Assembly (NCBI GenBank): GCA_024509875.1
Contig: JAMPIV010015284.1
Coordinates: 1 to 64,000, forward strand
DNA from: Oreohelix idahoensis
Lineage: Eukaryota; Mollusca; Gastropoda; Stylommatophora; Oreohelicidae
DNA length: 64,000 bases
Direction of reading: 5' to 3'
In this document: positions 20,054 to 33,600 of the stretch, one piece after another
Numbering within the stretch: position 1 is the first letter of the stretch
Layout: each line of letters opens with the position of its first letter
Made by a program: the position numbers and the translations under genes
The notes under the pieces: generated by a model
Database searches by the model: none
The model's input: the letters and a program-made list of their open reading frames with translations, nothing else
Told to the model about the DNA's origin: nothing

Positions 20054-20363
20054 TTGGGACCCAAAGACACAGCAATAGTGAACGCAGTCAGCGACTCATA
20101 GCTTGACTGCTTGCGTCAGGACCAGCAAACCAGAGCTGGTCAAGACCGCACTCCACCTCCACGTGGTGGTCCTGGAAACAGTCTGCAGAGTGCAGTCTGG
20201 CTGAGCGAGTGCGGATCGAAATAGGAAGGCAAACCCGGTCCCTAAAAAATGCCGTGCAGAAGTCGGATGTGTCGACCGAAAGGTGCAGATATCACAGCTT
20301 AGGCGCAAACAGACACAACGCGACCACCGTCCTTTTCAGGGCGAACGAGGAAGAAGGAAGAAG
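20054..20363 (+). mobile_element. 310-bp retroposon-like insertion with 12-bp target duplication
   Basis: A GC-rich block ending in (GAA)n-like sequence sits between two perfect copies of ATAAGACAGTTT (20042-20053 and 20364-20375). It interrupts the dispersed repeat shared with 15307-15395, which supplies the pre-insertion comparison. No RT domain is visible; it could be a SINE or a severely 5'-truncated LINE. Head and family were not recognised. Confidence 0.8.
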
Positions 20364-20375
20364 ATAAGACAGTTT

Positions 20376-21166
20376 ACCTCTGCTATTTTCCTCAGACCTC
20401 ACCCCAGCATTAGATATAGGCAGCATTGAAGATATTACTTTTAAGAGGCTGTAGGCGGGCTTGACAAGATTGTCAGGTCTGAGTGTACAGCTATCACTTG
20501 ATCATTCTATAGTTCAGGACTGATGACTTTAGTTAGAACTCTAAAACATTGATATGACAAAACTTTGAAAACTTAGTTTTCTGAGGGTGTGACATTTCGG
20601 ACACATAGTTTTCTTCAAACAAGTCTACAGTTTTATTATGTTGCTTTACTGTAATAATTTTTTTAAATTTTAAACTTTGCAAAAATATTTGGATGATCTT
20701 TATGTAATACCAATATTTCAGTGTCTGGAAGTACAAAATTGTTAGTTATTGGGGCATACTGTTCATCATGGTCTCATGAAGCTCCTAGGATGGTGTCTCA
20801 TGAAGCTCCTAGGATGGTGTCTCATGAAGCTCTTAGGAGGGTGTCTCACAAGAAAGAGTAAAGCTTTCTCCCTCTTCTTCCTTTTTTTCTTCGATCCTTA
20901 GCCTCCGACTGTCAGGCATGCCATAAAAAAGTGACTAACATGAGGTTGTACTTGCATCTGGCAACTTGATCACGTAAAACAAGATTGTTACAGCACCTAC
21001 TACTGCAGGAACACATGAATCCTTTGGTGCAGGCTCTTCCTGTGTTAGGACCAGCTTCAGCTCTAAGACAGTCAAAGGTCAAGGACTATGATGGTTTTTA
21101 TCAAGATGTTTGACACTTGGACATTCTTACCACTATTAACATCTGCTGTTTTTCCCTCCTCAACAG
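20376..21166. other. Non-coding stretch upstream of the Pax gene
   Basis: Contains a 24-bp tandem repeat (about 3 copies of CTCATGAAGCTCCTAGGA..., 20765-20846) and a minus-strand LINE family B tail with (GAA)n (20865-20935). The Pax promoter and any 5' exon must lie further upstream or here, but I could not identify a promoter. A good splice acceptor (pyrimidines then AACAG) ends at 21166. Confidence 0.5.
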
Positions 21167-21265
21167 AGAGCACATCTTGTATATTCTGTAACTTGACTTG
21201 GTGAATGTCTGTGGTCGTGAAGAGTCAACCAGGCCAACAGTGCAGACCGTGTCCAAATAGAGCAG

Positions 21266-21616
21266 ATGTCCACACAGCAGGTGGTATCAGCAGATGCAGC
21301 ATCAACATCAGTACTAGCATCATCAACATTATCATCCTCTTCATCAGCTACAACATCATTAGTAGCATCATCTTTGTCATCATCACTGGCAGCAGCAGCA
21401 GCGGTGGCAGATAATAAAAAGGATGGCAGGAAAACATCACCTTCTGACAGCAGGTCAGGTCAGAAAGAACCTGTGGATGTCAGCAGTGTCCCCATCACTG
21501 CAGGCTCACAGTTGGTCATCCCCCAGCCATATCTGCACTACCTCCAGCTTCAACAACAATTGCTGCAGCAGCAACAGCTGGTATCATCTGGGGCACCAGG
21601 ACTCTTGTCCCACCAG
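21266..21616 (+). CDS. Pax-like gene, coding exon 1
   Basis: Residues 1-117. ATG 21266 is the first in-frame ATG after a TGA at 21218. Composition is low-complexity: Ser/Ala/Thr runs, then a Gln-rich stretch ([14 protein letters not shown]). The exon probably starts at 21167 after an AACAG acceptor, giving 99 bases of 5' UTR. An upstream out-of-frame ATG at 21205 opens a frame overlapping the start. Donor CACCAG|GTGAAT, phase 0. Confidence 0.8.
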
Positions 21617-24600
21617 GTGAATGTTTTGTTGTCATTGTGTTTTTTGTGTGTGTGTGTGCATATCTTATAATATAACACTTTTCTCATTCCCGTTCTTTGA
21701 TCCTTAGCCGCCGACTGTCAAAGCAGTCAGTGGCCATAACACCTGGTGGCGTCTTGTAGGACAGCAACAAATTGCCTCCACTTTGTTTGGTCGGCGGCCA
21801 TCCTTCGTACAGTGCCCCAACTCTGGTTCATTCTTTGCATCTCGGCCTCCACAGTTCTCCACCAAGTTGTTTTTGGTCAGCCTCTCTTTCGCTTCCCTTC
21901 AGGGGTCCATAGCATAGCTGTTCATGTGATGGCATCTGGGTCTCTTCTGAGGACGGGGCTTCACATATAATCACATCTGACCTAAAGTTGGTGGTCTGTC
22001 ATAGACTTCTGTCATGGCCAAACAGTTTCCCCCTCAGATATACTTCCAGTTGTCTACTCTGATAGAGCTGACATTCTGGGAGGACATGTTCTATTGTTTG
22101 CTTGTCATTCCCACATCCACACACACGTCTGTTTGCCCAATTTTTTAATTTGTTGACCAGGTGGTATATGTAAGTCTCCAGTTTTCAGTCTGAAAAAAAA
22201 AAACATCACTTGACCTCTTCTCAGTAAAGTTGTTAGCAGCCCTGCTGTTCATGCGGAAGACCAGGATTTGTGTCTTTAGATGGAACAAACAAGAAGAAAA
22301 CGCTGAAGGAATGACCTAGAAAATAAGGAGAAGATTATTAGAGGATGATATGAAAAGGTGAGTATGTCTTGGGATATGCTGAAGAAGACAACCATATGAT
22401 AAGAAACTCTGTACAGAGCATTACAACAGGAGGCAATCTGATCATCAGAAATTGTCTCCCTATTGGACAAGTGGTGGAAAAATATTGCGGAAACTGTTTG
22501 GTGTAGTGTGTTTCATTGCTAACTAAAGCTAGTACATAAATCAAGCCTAGACAGTTAAAGAGATTCACTGGGCTACTTTTTTTTCAAGTACTATGCCTAA
22601 AGGTGTAGGAGATCATGTCTCTCCACAGCTGCCTGTCTGCAGTACAATTCATCATTTCTGTCATTGACCTCCTTCCATGCCACGATGTCAAACTGTACAG
22701 TATTTACATTCGTTATCTTCCCCTGTCTCTTTTTCCTTCAGTCTTACCTGTTGTTACGATATATTCCAGCTTTCCTCTTCTCATAACATGCCCCAAAAAA
22801 GTGGATAACTTCTTTCTAACTTGTGATATAAGTTTCCTTTGTGCATTGGTCTCTCTCAGGACATCCTCCTTACTCTTTTTGGCTGTCCATGGCATTTTTA
22901 ACATTCTTCTGTAAAACCACATCTCTGTGACCTCTAGTGCCTTCCTTATTTGTTTACTAATTGTCCATGACTCACTCCCATATGTCAGGATTGGTTCTAT
23001 ATAACAATGAAGACCTCTCTTTCTTACTTCCATTAACAAAGAACCATTGCATTAAATACATTTTATAGAATGCTGTTTTTGCCTGAGCTATTCTGCTCTT
23101 CACTTCTGAGATGCATCTTCCATCCATTGTTATTAATGTGCCCAGAGATTTGAATCTATTGACCTGTTTTTCACTGGGCTACAGGACTGTATAAACATAT
23201 ATGTCAGTCGTATGTCACACTGGGCTACAGGACTGTATAAACATATATGTGAGTTGTATGTGAATACTGGTCACAGGCAACGACAATAGGAGGTAGTGTA
23301 TGGGGCTGGCAACCTCATCATATACAATACATTGCTACATAAACCAACACAGCAAAGAGCTGTTGGTGAAGAGCAGGTTTACTGTAAGGGAACCAGCTGT
23401 GGTGGTGCCACCATGTTCTGTATGGAGCAATAAGGGGAAATGGTCAGAAATTATATTTGCAATTCATGGTTAGGGGACCTGGTTACAGCATGTGTGGGCA
23501 CCATGTGGGCATTTGTTAGGGGACCTGGCTACAGCATCTGTGGGCACAATGTGGGCAATTGTTAGGGGACCTGGTTACAGCATCTGTGGGCACCATGTGG
23601 GCATTTGTTAGGGGACCTGGTTACAGCATGTGTGGGCATGATGTGGGCATTTGTTAGGGGACCTGGTTACAGCATGTGTGGGCACAGTGTGGGCATTTGT
23701 TAGGGGACCTGGTTACAGCATGTGTGGGCATGATGTGGGCATTTGTTAGGGGACCTGGCTACAGCATGTGTGGGCATGATGTGGGCATTTGTTAGGGGAC
23801 CTGGCTACAGGGTGTGGGCACAGTGTGGGGATTTGTTAGGGGACCTGGTTACAGCATGTGTGGGCACCATGTGGGCATTTGTTAGGGGACCTGGCTACAG
23901 CATGTGTGGGCACCATGTGGGCATTTGTTAGGGGACCTGGTTACAGCATGTGTGGGCACCATGTGGACATTAGGGGACCTGGCTACAGCATGTGGGGGCA
24001 CTATATTGGCATTTGTTAGGGGACCTGGCTACAGCATGTGTGGGCATGATATGGGCATTTGTTAGGGCACCTGGCTACAACATGTGTGGGCACAGTGTGG
24101 GGATTTGTTAGGGGACCTGGTTACAGCATGTGTGGGCACGATGTGGGGACTTGTTAGGGGACCTGGCTACAGCATGTGTGGGCACAGTGTGGGGATTTGT
24201 TAGGGGACCTGGCTACAGCATGTGTGGGCACAATGTGGGGATTTGTCAGGGGACCTGGCTACAGCATGTGTGGGCACAATGTGGGGATTTGTTAGGTGAC
24301 CTAGCTACAGCTTGTGTGGGCATTGTGTGGGGATTTGTTAGGGGACCTGGCTACAGCATGTGTGGGCACAGTGTGGGGATTTGTTAGGGGACCTGGCTAC
24401 AGCATGTGTGGGCACAGTGTGGGGATTTGTTAAGGGACCTGGCTACAGCATGATGTGGGGATTTGTTAGTGGACCTGGCTACAGCATATGTGGGCACAAT
24501 GTGGGGATTTGTTACGGGACCTGGCTACAGCATGTGTGGGCACGATGTGGGGATTTGTTAGAGGACCTGGTTACAGCATGTGTGGGCACAGTGTGGGGAT

Positions 24601-27600
24601 TTGTTAGGGGACCTGGCTACAACATGTGTGGGCACAGTGTGGGGATTTGTTAGGGGACCTGGTTACAGCATGTGTGGGCACGATGTGGGAATTTGTTAGG
24701 TTACCTCGCTACAGCATCTGTGGGCATAGTGTGCGGATTTGTTAGGGGACCTGGTTACAGCATGTGTGGGCATTTGTTAGGGGACCTGGCTACAGCATGT
24801 GTGGGCACAATGTGAGCATTTGTTAGAAGACCTGGCTACAGCATGTGTGGGCACGATGTGGACATTTGTTAGAAGACCTGGCTACATACAGCATGTGTGG
24901 GCATGGTGTGGACATTTGTTAGAAGACCTGGCTACAGCATGTGTGGGCACGGTGTGGACATTTGTTAGAAGACCTGGCTACAGCATGTGTGGGCACGGTG
25001 TGGACATTTGTTAAAAAACCTGGCTACAGCATGTGTGGGTATGGTGTGGATATTTGTTAAAAGACCTGGCTACAGCATGTGTGGGCATTTGTTAGAAGAC
25101 CTGGCTACAGCATGTGTAGGCACAGTGTGGGCATTTGTTAGGGGACCTGGTTACAGCATGTGTGGGCATGATGTGGGCATTTGTTAGGGGACCTGGTTGC
25201 AGCATGGTGTGGGCATTTGTTAGGGGGGAACCTGGTTACAGTATGTGTGGGCACTGTGTGGGCATTTGTTAGGGGGGACCTGGTTACAGCATATGTGGAC
25301 ATGGTGTGGGGATTTATAAGGGGACCTGGTTACAGCATATGTGAGCACAATGTGGGGATTTGTTAGGGGACCTGGCTACAGCATGTGTGGGCACAATGTG
25401 GGCATTTTTTAGGGGACCTGGTTACAGCATGTGTGGGTACGATGTGGGGATTTGTTAGGGGACCTGGTTACAGCATGTGTGGGCATGGTGTGAGCATTTA
25501 TTATGGGACCTGGTTACAGCATGTGTGGGCACCATGTGGGCATTTGTTACGGGACCTGGCTGCAGCATGTGTGGGTACGATGTGGGGATTTGTTAGGGGA
25601 CCTGGTTACATCATGTGTGGGCACCATGTGGGCATTTATTAGGGGACCTGGTTACAGCATGTGGGTACGATGTGGGGATTTGTTAGGGGACCTGGCTACA
25701 GCATGTGTGGGCACCATGTGGGCATTTGTTAGGAGACCTGGCTACAGCATGTGTCAGCACCATGTGGGCATTAGTTAGGGGACCTGGTTACAGCATGTGT
25801 GGGCATATGTGGGCATTTGTTACGGGACCTGGCTACAGCATGTGTGGCCACATGTGGGGATTTCTGGTTGATGATTGTAAATCCCTGGGGCTAGATAAAG
25901 TGGCAGGTCAGGGCAGATAACCCTTCTTTAAGACTGTATTCCAGGCTAACTTGTATTATGTCTTCTGTCTAGGCTGGTGAGGGGAAGGAAGGAGACAACA
26001 GTACAGGGAGTGGGGCAGCGTTGTCTTCCTCAGGTGGTATAAGTGGTGCTGGAATGATGGGAGAGGATGGCAGTGATGACAGTTTTGACCTGGATGACAG
26101 TTACATGGATGATGATGGATCAGATTCTGCCAAGAAAGAAGGGAAGAGTCGGACTCGTCACTCTGGTAGTAAGGGCCCATTTTGTTTTCTTCTTTTCATT
26201 ACTTCCTAATTTCAATTGAAATTCTTTCACTGACGTTGTCTAATTGGGGTCCTAATTCTAGCAATAATCTTTTCTAATTTGACTGTAGACTTTAACAGTC
26301 ATCTTTTCTAATTTGACTGTAGACTTTAACAGTCATCTTTTCTAATTTGACTGTAGACTTTAACAGTCATCTTGTATGATATGAATGCAGACGTTGTGCA
26401 GTTTTGTCTCTTAATGTCAGTTGCACATTCTAGCAGTGATTTTTGTGTCTAAATTCAGTACAGGTTTTCCTTAATTCTGTGCTAGCTAGCTCCATTGATG
26501 ACCTGTGCTAGCTAGCTCCATTGATGACCTGTGCTAGCTAGCTCCATTGATAACCTGTGCGAGCTAGCACCATTGATAACCTTTCCTTAGTTTAGTGCAG
26601 CAGACTTTACGAGTGATTTCTTCCAAATTTTAGTTTGTATCTTTATAGGGATCTTTCCTGAATGCAGACTTCAGGATTATTTGTCTTAATTTGGTATTCA
26701 CATATCCCTCTTTCAGATCTGGTCAGTGCTTGTGTTATCTTTGACTTTGATTCATATTGGGATATCAATAGGTTTTTTAAAAAAATCTGTTGTTTTTTTT
26801 TTTAGTTTATGCATAGGGATTAATTTACAAATTTTGTCTATGCTGTTTTAAAATTTCATGTCGTTGTCAAGCTACCTGCTGGCATGTACTTGCTCATGTG
26901 TCCTGTTGTGATTAAACTTTATTTCTTGATTATGATTAGATACTGTAAATAGGAATCTGCTGCTATATTACCTGTATAATGTTGCATGCCTGTAAATTAA
27001 TAGTTAAAATACATGTGAGAATGAATGGAGACAGTTTACAAGATGAGAGAAATGAAGGGCAGAAACATTAGATGGGCCTGAAAAATCAAATGTGTTCGTG
27101 TGTTAACTGTTTCCACACTTCATAGTTGTAAGTAGTTTTATTTCTTCCACTTAATCCTAATTTCAGTGCAGACTTTAATAGGGAAAATTCTCAATTTGAA
27201 TGCAGACTTTGGTAATGAAGATTCTCAGTTTGAGTACTTTAGTAGTGAAGATTCTCAGTTTGAGTACTTTAGTAGTGAAGATTCTCAGTTTGAGTGTCAG
27301 TAGTGAAGGTTCTCAATTTTGAATGCTTTAGTAGAGAAGGTTCCTCATTTGAATGCAGACTTTAGCAGTGAAGATTCCTTACTTGAATGCAGACTTTAAT
27401 AGTGAAGATTCCTCATGTGAATTCAGACTTGAATAGTGAAGATTCCTCATGTAAATTCTGACTTTAATACTGGAAGATTCCTCATGTGAATTCAGACTTT
27501 AATAGTGAAGATTCATCAAGTGAATTCAGACTTTAATAGGGACAATTCCTTATTTGAATTGAGACTTTAGCAATAGTGCGTCATTCTCTGATCAGAAACT

Positions 27601-30600
27601 TCAGTAGTTCTACATCTTCTGCTTTGTTTTGCTCCTGAAGGAGCATGGTGTCAGCATTTCTGCAGGCCTCCCCATGAAAAGACTTTACCATTACACACAT
27701 GCACTTTTGGACTTCTTGTTTCACACCTCCTTCAACATTACATGGTTGCTACCCCATTCACTGTTCCTTCTATGTCTCTGCAGAGACTACGTTCAGCCAC
27801 CTATTATAAATAAATCCAGACTGAAACTTTATTATGATCATATATGTTAAATAATGTGCTGTTGATTGCCAGGTGGAAGGAACATCAATCAGTATGGTCG
27901 TGAGTTTACCAATGGCCGACCCCTGCCTGACCACCTGAGGGTTCAGATCTTACAGCTGGCACTCCAGGGCATCCGACCGTGTGAGATCAGCCGGCAGTTA
28001 CAGGTGTCACATGGATGTGTCAGCAAGATTCTCAACAGGTCACAACATGTTGTCTCTCATTGTTCAGACTTACCTTCTTGTGTCATGACTTGATGTTGAT
28101 TAGTTGTCTTATAGACTGTCATTAATGCCTTGTTGTTGTTGTTGTTGGTAAGAGAGGTAGGGAGAGACAAAAGAACACATAGAGAGAAGGCTGGAGAGAC
28201 ACTTATAGTTGAACATTTTGGTGACTTTATTACTGCAACAATTTATTGCAGTATTATTTCTCAAATTGTAGTTGCTGTTGTTTAACTAGGGCACTAGTCA
28301 GAGTTGGGGCACTGTACAAAGGATGGCCGCCGACCGAGCAAAGTGGAATCAGTTTGTTGCTGCCCTACAAGACGCCACCAGGCGTGATGGCCACTGACTG
28401 CTTTGACAGTTGGTGGCTATGGATCAAAGAAGAAAGAAGAACTAGGGCTGCTGAGCTTCTCGATCTTTTGCAGCCAGTACCAAGTTAAAGACTCCTTAGT
28501 ATTATCTAGACCAGGGGTCGATCTTGAGCTGCCTGTAGATGCCAGGAGATCATTTGGTAGATCTCTAGGTGGTGGAGGGAAAAATAATTTTTCACCTAGG
28601 TTGTTGTTGTTTAACTAGGGCTGCTAAGCTTCCTGTTCTTTTGCAGCCAATAAGCCATAGAAGACTTGGTGGTATTAACTAGACTGTCGATCTAGGCTTG
28701 TCCTGTGGCTTTTCTGCCATTACGAAACATGCTGAGTTGAAGTCCTCAGCTCAAGTTTCTCCAGTTTGGCTTGCATTTATGATCATCATCTGGTCCCAAG
28801 CTAGGAGGAAGAAGCACGTAGCATACTGTGCATTCCCTGCCAACTCAGGGGGCTCTGTAAATATGCAGAGCTAAATACTGTGCTCTGTTCTGGGATCTTC
28901 CAAGATATTGTCATGTCCTACACAGAGCTAAATACTGTGCTGTGTTGTGGGATCTTCCAAGATATTGTCACGTCCTACACAGAGCTAAATACTGTGCTGT
29001 GTTGTGGGATCTTCCAAGATATTGTCACATCCTACACAGAGCTAAATACTGTGCTCTGTTGTGGGATCTTCCAAGATATTGTCACGTCCTACACAGAGCT
29101 AAATACTGTGCTCTGTTTTGGGATCTTCCAAGATATTGTCACGTCCTACACAGAGCTAAATACTGTGCTGTGTTGTGGGATCTTCCAAGATATTGTCACG
29201 TCCTACACAGAGCTAAATACTGTGCTGTGTTGTGGGATCTTCCAAGATATTGTCACATCCTACACAGAGCTAAATACTGTGCTGTGTTGTGGGATCTTCC
29301 AAGATATTGTCACGTCCTACACAGAGCTAAATATTGTGCTGTGTTGTGGGATCTTCCAAGATATTGTCACGTCCTACACAGAGCTAAATACTGTGCTCTG
29401 TTGTGGGATCTTTCAAGATATTGTCACGTCCTACACAGAGCTAAATACTGTGCTGTGTTGTGGGATCTTCCAAGATATTGTCACGTCCTACACAGAGCTA
29501 AATACTGTGCTGTGTTGTGGGATCTTCCAAGATATTGTCACGTCCTACACAGAGCTAAATACTGTGCTGTGTTGTGGGATCTTCCAAGATATTGTCACGT
29601 CCTACACAGAGCTAAATACTGTGCTGTGTTGTGGGATCTTCCAAGATATTGTCACGTCCTACACAGAGCTAAATACTGTGCTCTGTTGTGGGATCTTCCA
29701 AGATATTGTCACGTCCTACACAGAGCCACTTCTCAGCTCCCCATGTAGTCATGGGCCCATAGTGATATTCTCCTGCATGAAGCCAACCAGTTAAAAGCCA
29801 CAGTACCCTGAAGTTACTCCTCTAAGCTTGGTGCGCAATGCTGGGTTCTCAACATGTTTCAACACACAGGGAATCCGGGAAGATGTGTGAATTATTTCAA
29901 GAGTCAATGAGGGTGTAATAAGCCTCACAGACAAAGGTTTACTTCCATATTGTTATACTATAGCATTGTGCTTAGTTGGTGGTGACTCCAGATATATATG
30001 CCTCCATGCATATCTTTCAAGTTAAAATGAACAAATTATAACAGTTTCTTCTTTTTTTTTCATTTTAAATTAATAAAAAACTGGGAACACATTTTTAAAG
30101 TTATTTTATTTTTAGATACTTGGTCCTTTGTAAATACTTCCCACTTGAGGTAGGGTGGCTAGACTGCATATATATATATACATATATGAAGGTAAAGATA
30201 GTGTCGTAGCAGATACTGCCATAAGAGAGCTGATTGTTAGTGGTACATTGTCTAAAACACTATTTGATGCTAGTCTTCAGTCTGTGTTAAGTGTAGTAAA
30301 TCAGCTCTCAACACAGAACTTTAACCATCAGTTTTGTGTTAAGACAGCTGTCACCACAGGTGTGTCACCCTCTAGTTTGTGTTAGACCTGTTTAATTTAG
30401 GGGGGGGGGGGGGTCTCTGTGGAGACATAGAAAGAATAGGATTAGTGCTATTTGAATATGAGGTTGTTGCCCCAGGAGGCTGGGCTACCACAGCATGTCA
30501 AACATATTGTTACAGAAACCACTACTGTAAGTTGTTGCCCCTGGAGGCTGGGCTACCACAGCATGTCAAACATATTGTTACAGAAACTACTACTGTAAGT

Positions 30601-33600
30601 TGTTGCCCCTGGAGGCTGGGCTACCACAGCATGTCAAACATATTGTTACAGAAACCACTACTGTAAGTTGTTGCCCCTGGAGGCTGGGCTACCACAGCAT
30701 GTCAAACATATTGTTACAGAAACTACTACTGTAAGTTGTTGCCCCTGGAGGCTGGGCTACCACAGCATGTCAAACATATTGTTACAGAAACTACTACTGT
30801 AAGTTGTTGCCCCTGGAGGCTGGGCTACCACAGCATGTCAAACATATTGTTACAGAAACTACTACAGTAAGTTGTTGCAGGCTTCATGCAGTAGGACATA
30901 AGACTAGTGGTTGCTGACTCTATGCTTTATAAAGAGCCAAAGGGACAAACAGAAGTAGCTCATGTTAATGTGGCAGTCACCACGGATATTTTAAGGGACA
31001 AAAAGAAGTAGCTTATGTTAGTGTGGCAGTCACCACAGATGTTTTAAGGGACAAAGAGAAGTAGCTCATGTTAATGTAAGTCACCACAGATGTTTTAAGG
31101 GACAAAGAGAAGTAGCTCATGTTAATGTAACAGTCACCACAGATGTTTTAAGGGACAAAGAGAAGTAGCTCATGTTAATGTAAGTCACCACAGATGTTTT
31201 AAGGGACAAAGAGAAGTAGCTCATGTTAATGTAACAGTTACCACAGATGTTTTAAGGGACAAAGAGAAGTAGCTCATGTTAATGTAACAGTTACCACAGA
31301 TGTTTTAAGGGACAAAGAGAAGTAGCTCATGTTAATGTAACAGTCACCACAGATGTTTTAAGGGACAAAGAGAAGTAGCTCATGTTAATGTAACAGTCAC
31401 CACAGATGTTTTAAGGGACAAAGAGAAGTAGCTCATGTTAATGTAACAGTTACCACAGATGTTTTAAGAGACAAAGAGAAGTAGCTCATGTTAATGTAAG
31501 TCACCACAGGTGTTTTAAGTCACAAAGAGAAGTAGCTCATGTTAATGTAACAGTTACCACAGATGTTTTAAGGGACAAAGAGAAGTAGCTCATGTTAATG
31601 TAACAGTCACCACAGATGTTTTAAGGGACAAAGAGAAGTAGCTCATGTTAATGTAACAGTTACCACAGGTGTTTTAAGGGACAAAGAGAAGTAGCTCATG
31701 TTAATGTAACAGTCACCACAGATGTTTTAAGAGACAAAGAGAAGTAGCTCATGTTAATGTAACAGTCACCACAGATGTTTTAAGAGACAAAGAGAAGTAG
31801 CTCATGTTAATGTAACAGTCACCACAGATGTTTTAAGGGACAAAGAGAAGTAGCTCATGTTAATGTAACAGTTACCACAGATGTTTTAAGGGACAAAGAG
31901 AAGTAGCTCATGTTAATGTAAGTCACCACAGGTGTTTTTAGCTCATGTTAATGTAACAGTCACCACAGATGTTTTAAGAGACAAAGAGAAGTAGCTCATG
32001 TTAATGTAACAGTCACCACAGATGTTTTAAGGGACAAAGAGAAGTAGCTCATGTTAATGTAAGTCACCACAGATGTTTTAAGGGACAAAGAGAAGTAGCT
32101 CATGTTAATGTAACAGTCACCACAGATGTTTTAAGAGACAAAGAGAAGTAGCTCATGTTAATGTAACAGTTACCACAGGTGTTTTAAGGGACAAAGAGAA
32201 GTAGCTCATGTTAATGTAACAGTCACCACAGATGTTTTAAGAGACAAAGAGAAGTAGCTCATGTTAATGTAACAGTCACCACAGATGTTTTAAGAGACAA
32301 AGAGAAGTAGCTCATGTTAATGTAACAGTCACCACAGATGTTTTAAGGGACAAAGAGAAGTAGCTCATGTTAATGTAACAGTCACCACAGATGTTTTAAG
32401 AGACAAAGAGAAGTAGCTCATGTTAATGTAACAGTCACCACAGATGTTTTAAGAGACAAAGAGAAGTAGCTCATGTTAATGTAACAGTCACCACAGATGT
32501 TTTAAGGGACAAAGAGAAGTAGCTCATGTTAATGTAACAGTCACCACAGATGTTTTAAGGGACAAAGAGAAGTAGCTCATGTTAATGTAACAGTTACCAC
32601 AGGTGTTTTAAGGGACAAAGAGAATGTAGCTCATGTTAATGTAAGGTCACCACAGGTGTGTTTTAAGTCACAAAGAGAAGTAGCTCATGTTAATGTAAAC
32701 AGTTACCACAGATGTTTTAAGGGACAAAGAGAAGTAGCTCAGGTTAAGGTAACAGACACCACAGATGTTTTAAGGGACAAAGAGAAGTAGCTCATGTTAA
32801 TGTAACAGTTACCACAGGTGTTTTAAGGGGGACAAAGAGAAGTAGCTCATGTTAATGTTTCACCACAGATGTTTTAAAGACAAAGAGAGTAGCTCATGTT
32901 AATGTAACAGTTACCACAGGTGTTTTAAGGGACAAAGAGAAGTAGCTCATGTTAATGTAAACAGTCACCACAGATGTTTTAAGGGACAAAGAGAAGTAGC
33001 TCTGTTAATGTAAACAGTCACCACAGATGTTTTAAGAGACAAAGAGAAGTAGCTCATGTTAATGTAACAGTCACCACAGATGTTTTAAGAGACAAAGAGA
33101 AGTAGCTCATGTTAATGTAACAGTCACCACAGATGTTTTAAGAGACAAAGAGAAGTAGCTCATGTTAATGTATGTTTTAAGAGACAAAGAGAAGTAGCTC
33201 ATGTTAATGTAACAGTCACCACAGATGTTTTAAGGGACAAAGAGAAGTAGCTCATGTTAATGTAACAGTTACCACAGATGTTTTAAGAGACAAAGAGAAG
33301 TAGCTCATGTTATGTGAAAAACAGTTACCATTGGTGTGTTTTAAGGGACAAAGAGAAGTAGCTCATGTTAATGTAACAGTCACCACAGATGTTTTAAGAG
33401 ACAAAGAGAAGTAGCTCATGTTAATGTAACAGTCACCACAGATGTTTTAAGAGACAAAGAGAAGTAGCTCATGTTAATGTAACAGTCACCACAGATGTTT
33501 TAAGAGACAAAGAGAAGTAGCTCATGTTAATGTAACAGTTACCACAGGTGTTTTAAGGGACAAAGAGAAGTAGCTCATGTTAATGTAACAGTCACCACAG

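Larger units (their letters stand above)
21617..25972 (+). other. Pax intron 1 (4.36 kb)
   Basis: Filled with two LINE remnants and a 46-bp minisatellite, listed separately. No coding sequence that joins the gene was seen between the repeats; 21976-22590 holds nothing recognisable. Confidence 0.8.

Noticed and set aside
22713..23039. A host gene encoding an endonuclease-reverse transcriptase-like protein
   Set aside because: It is a truncated LINE piece with other copies in the window and no splice structure.
23743..25920. Gly/Cys/Trp-rich repetitive frames
   Set aside because: 46-bp minisatellite; the same peptide appears in shifting frames.
28880..29794. 304-residue repetitive protein
   Set aside because: A 57-bp intronic tandem array; openness follows from the period being a multiple of 3. 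Kept only as a repeat, with the caveat given in the findings.
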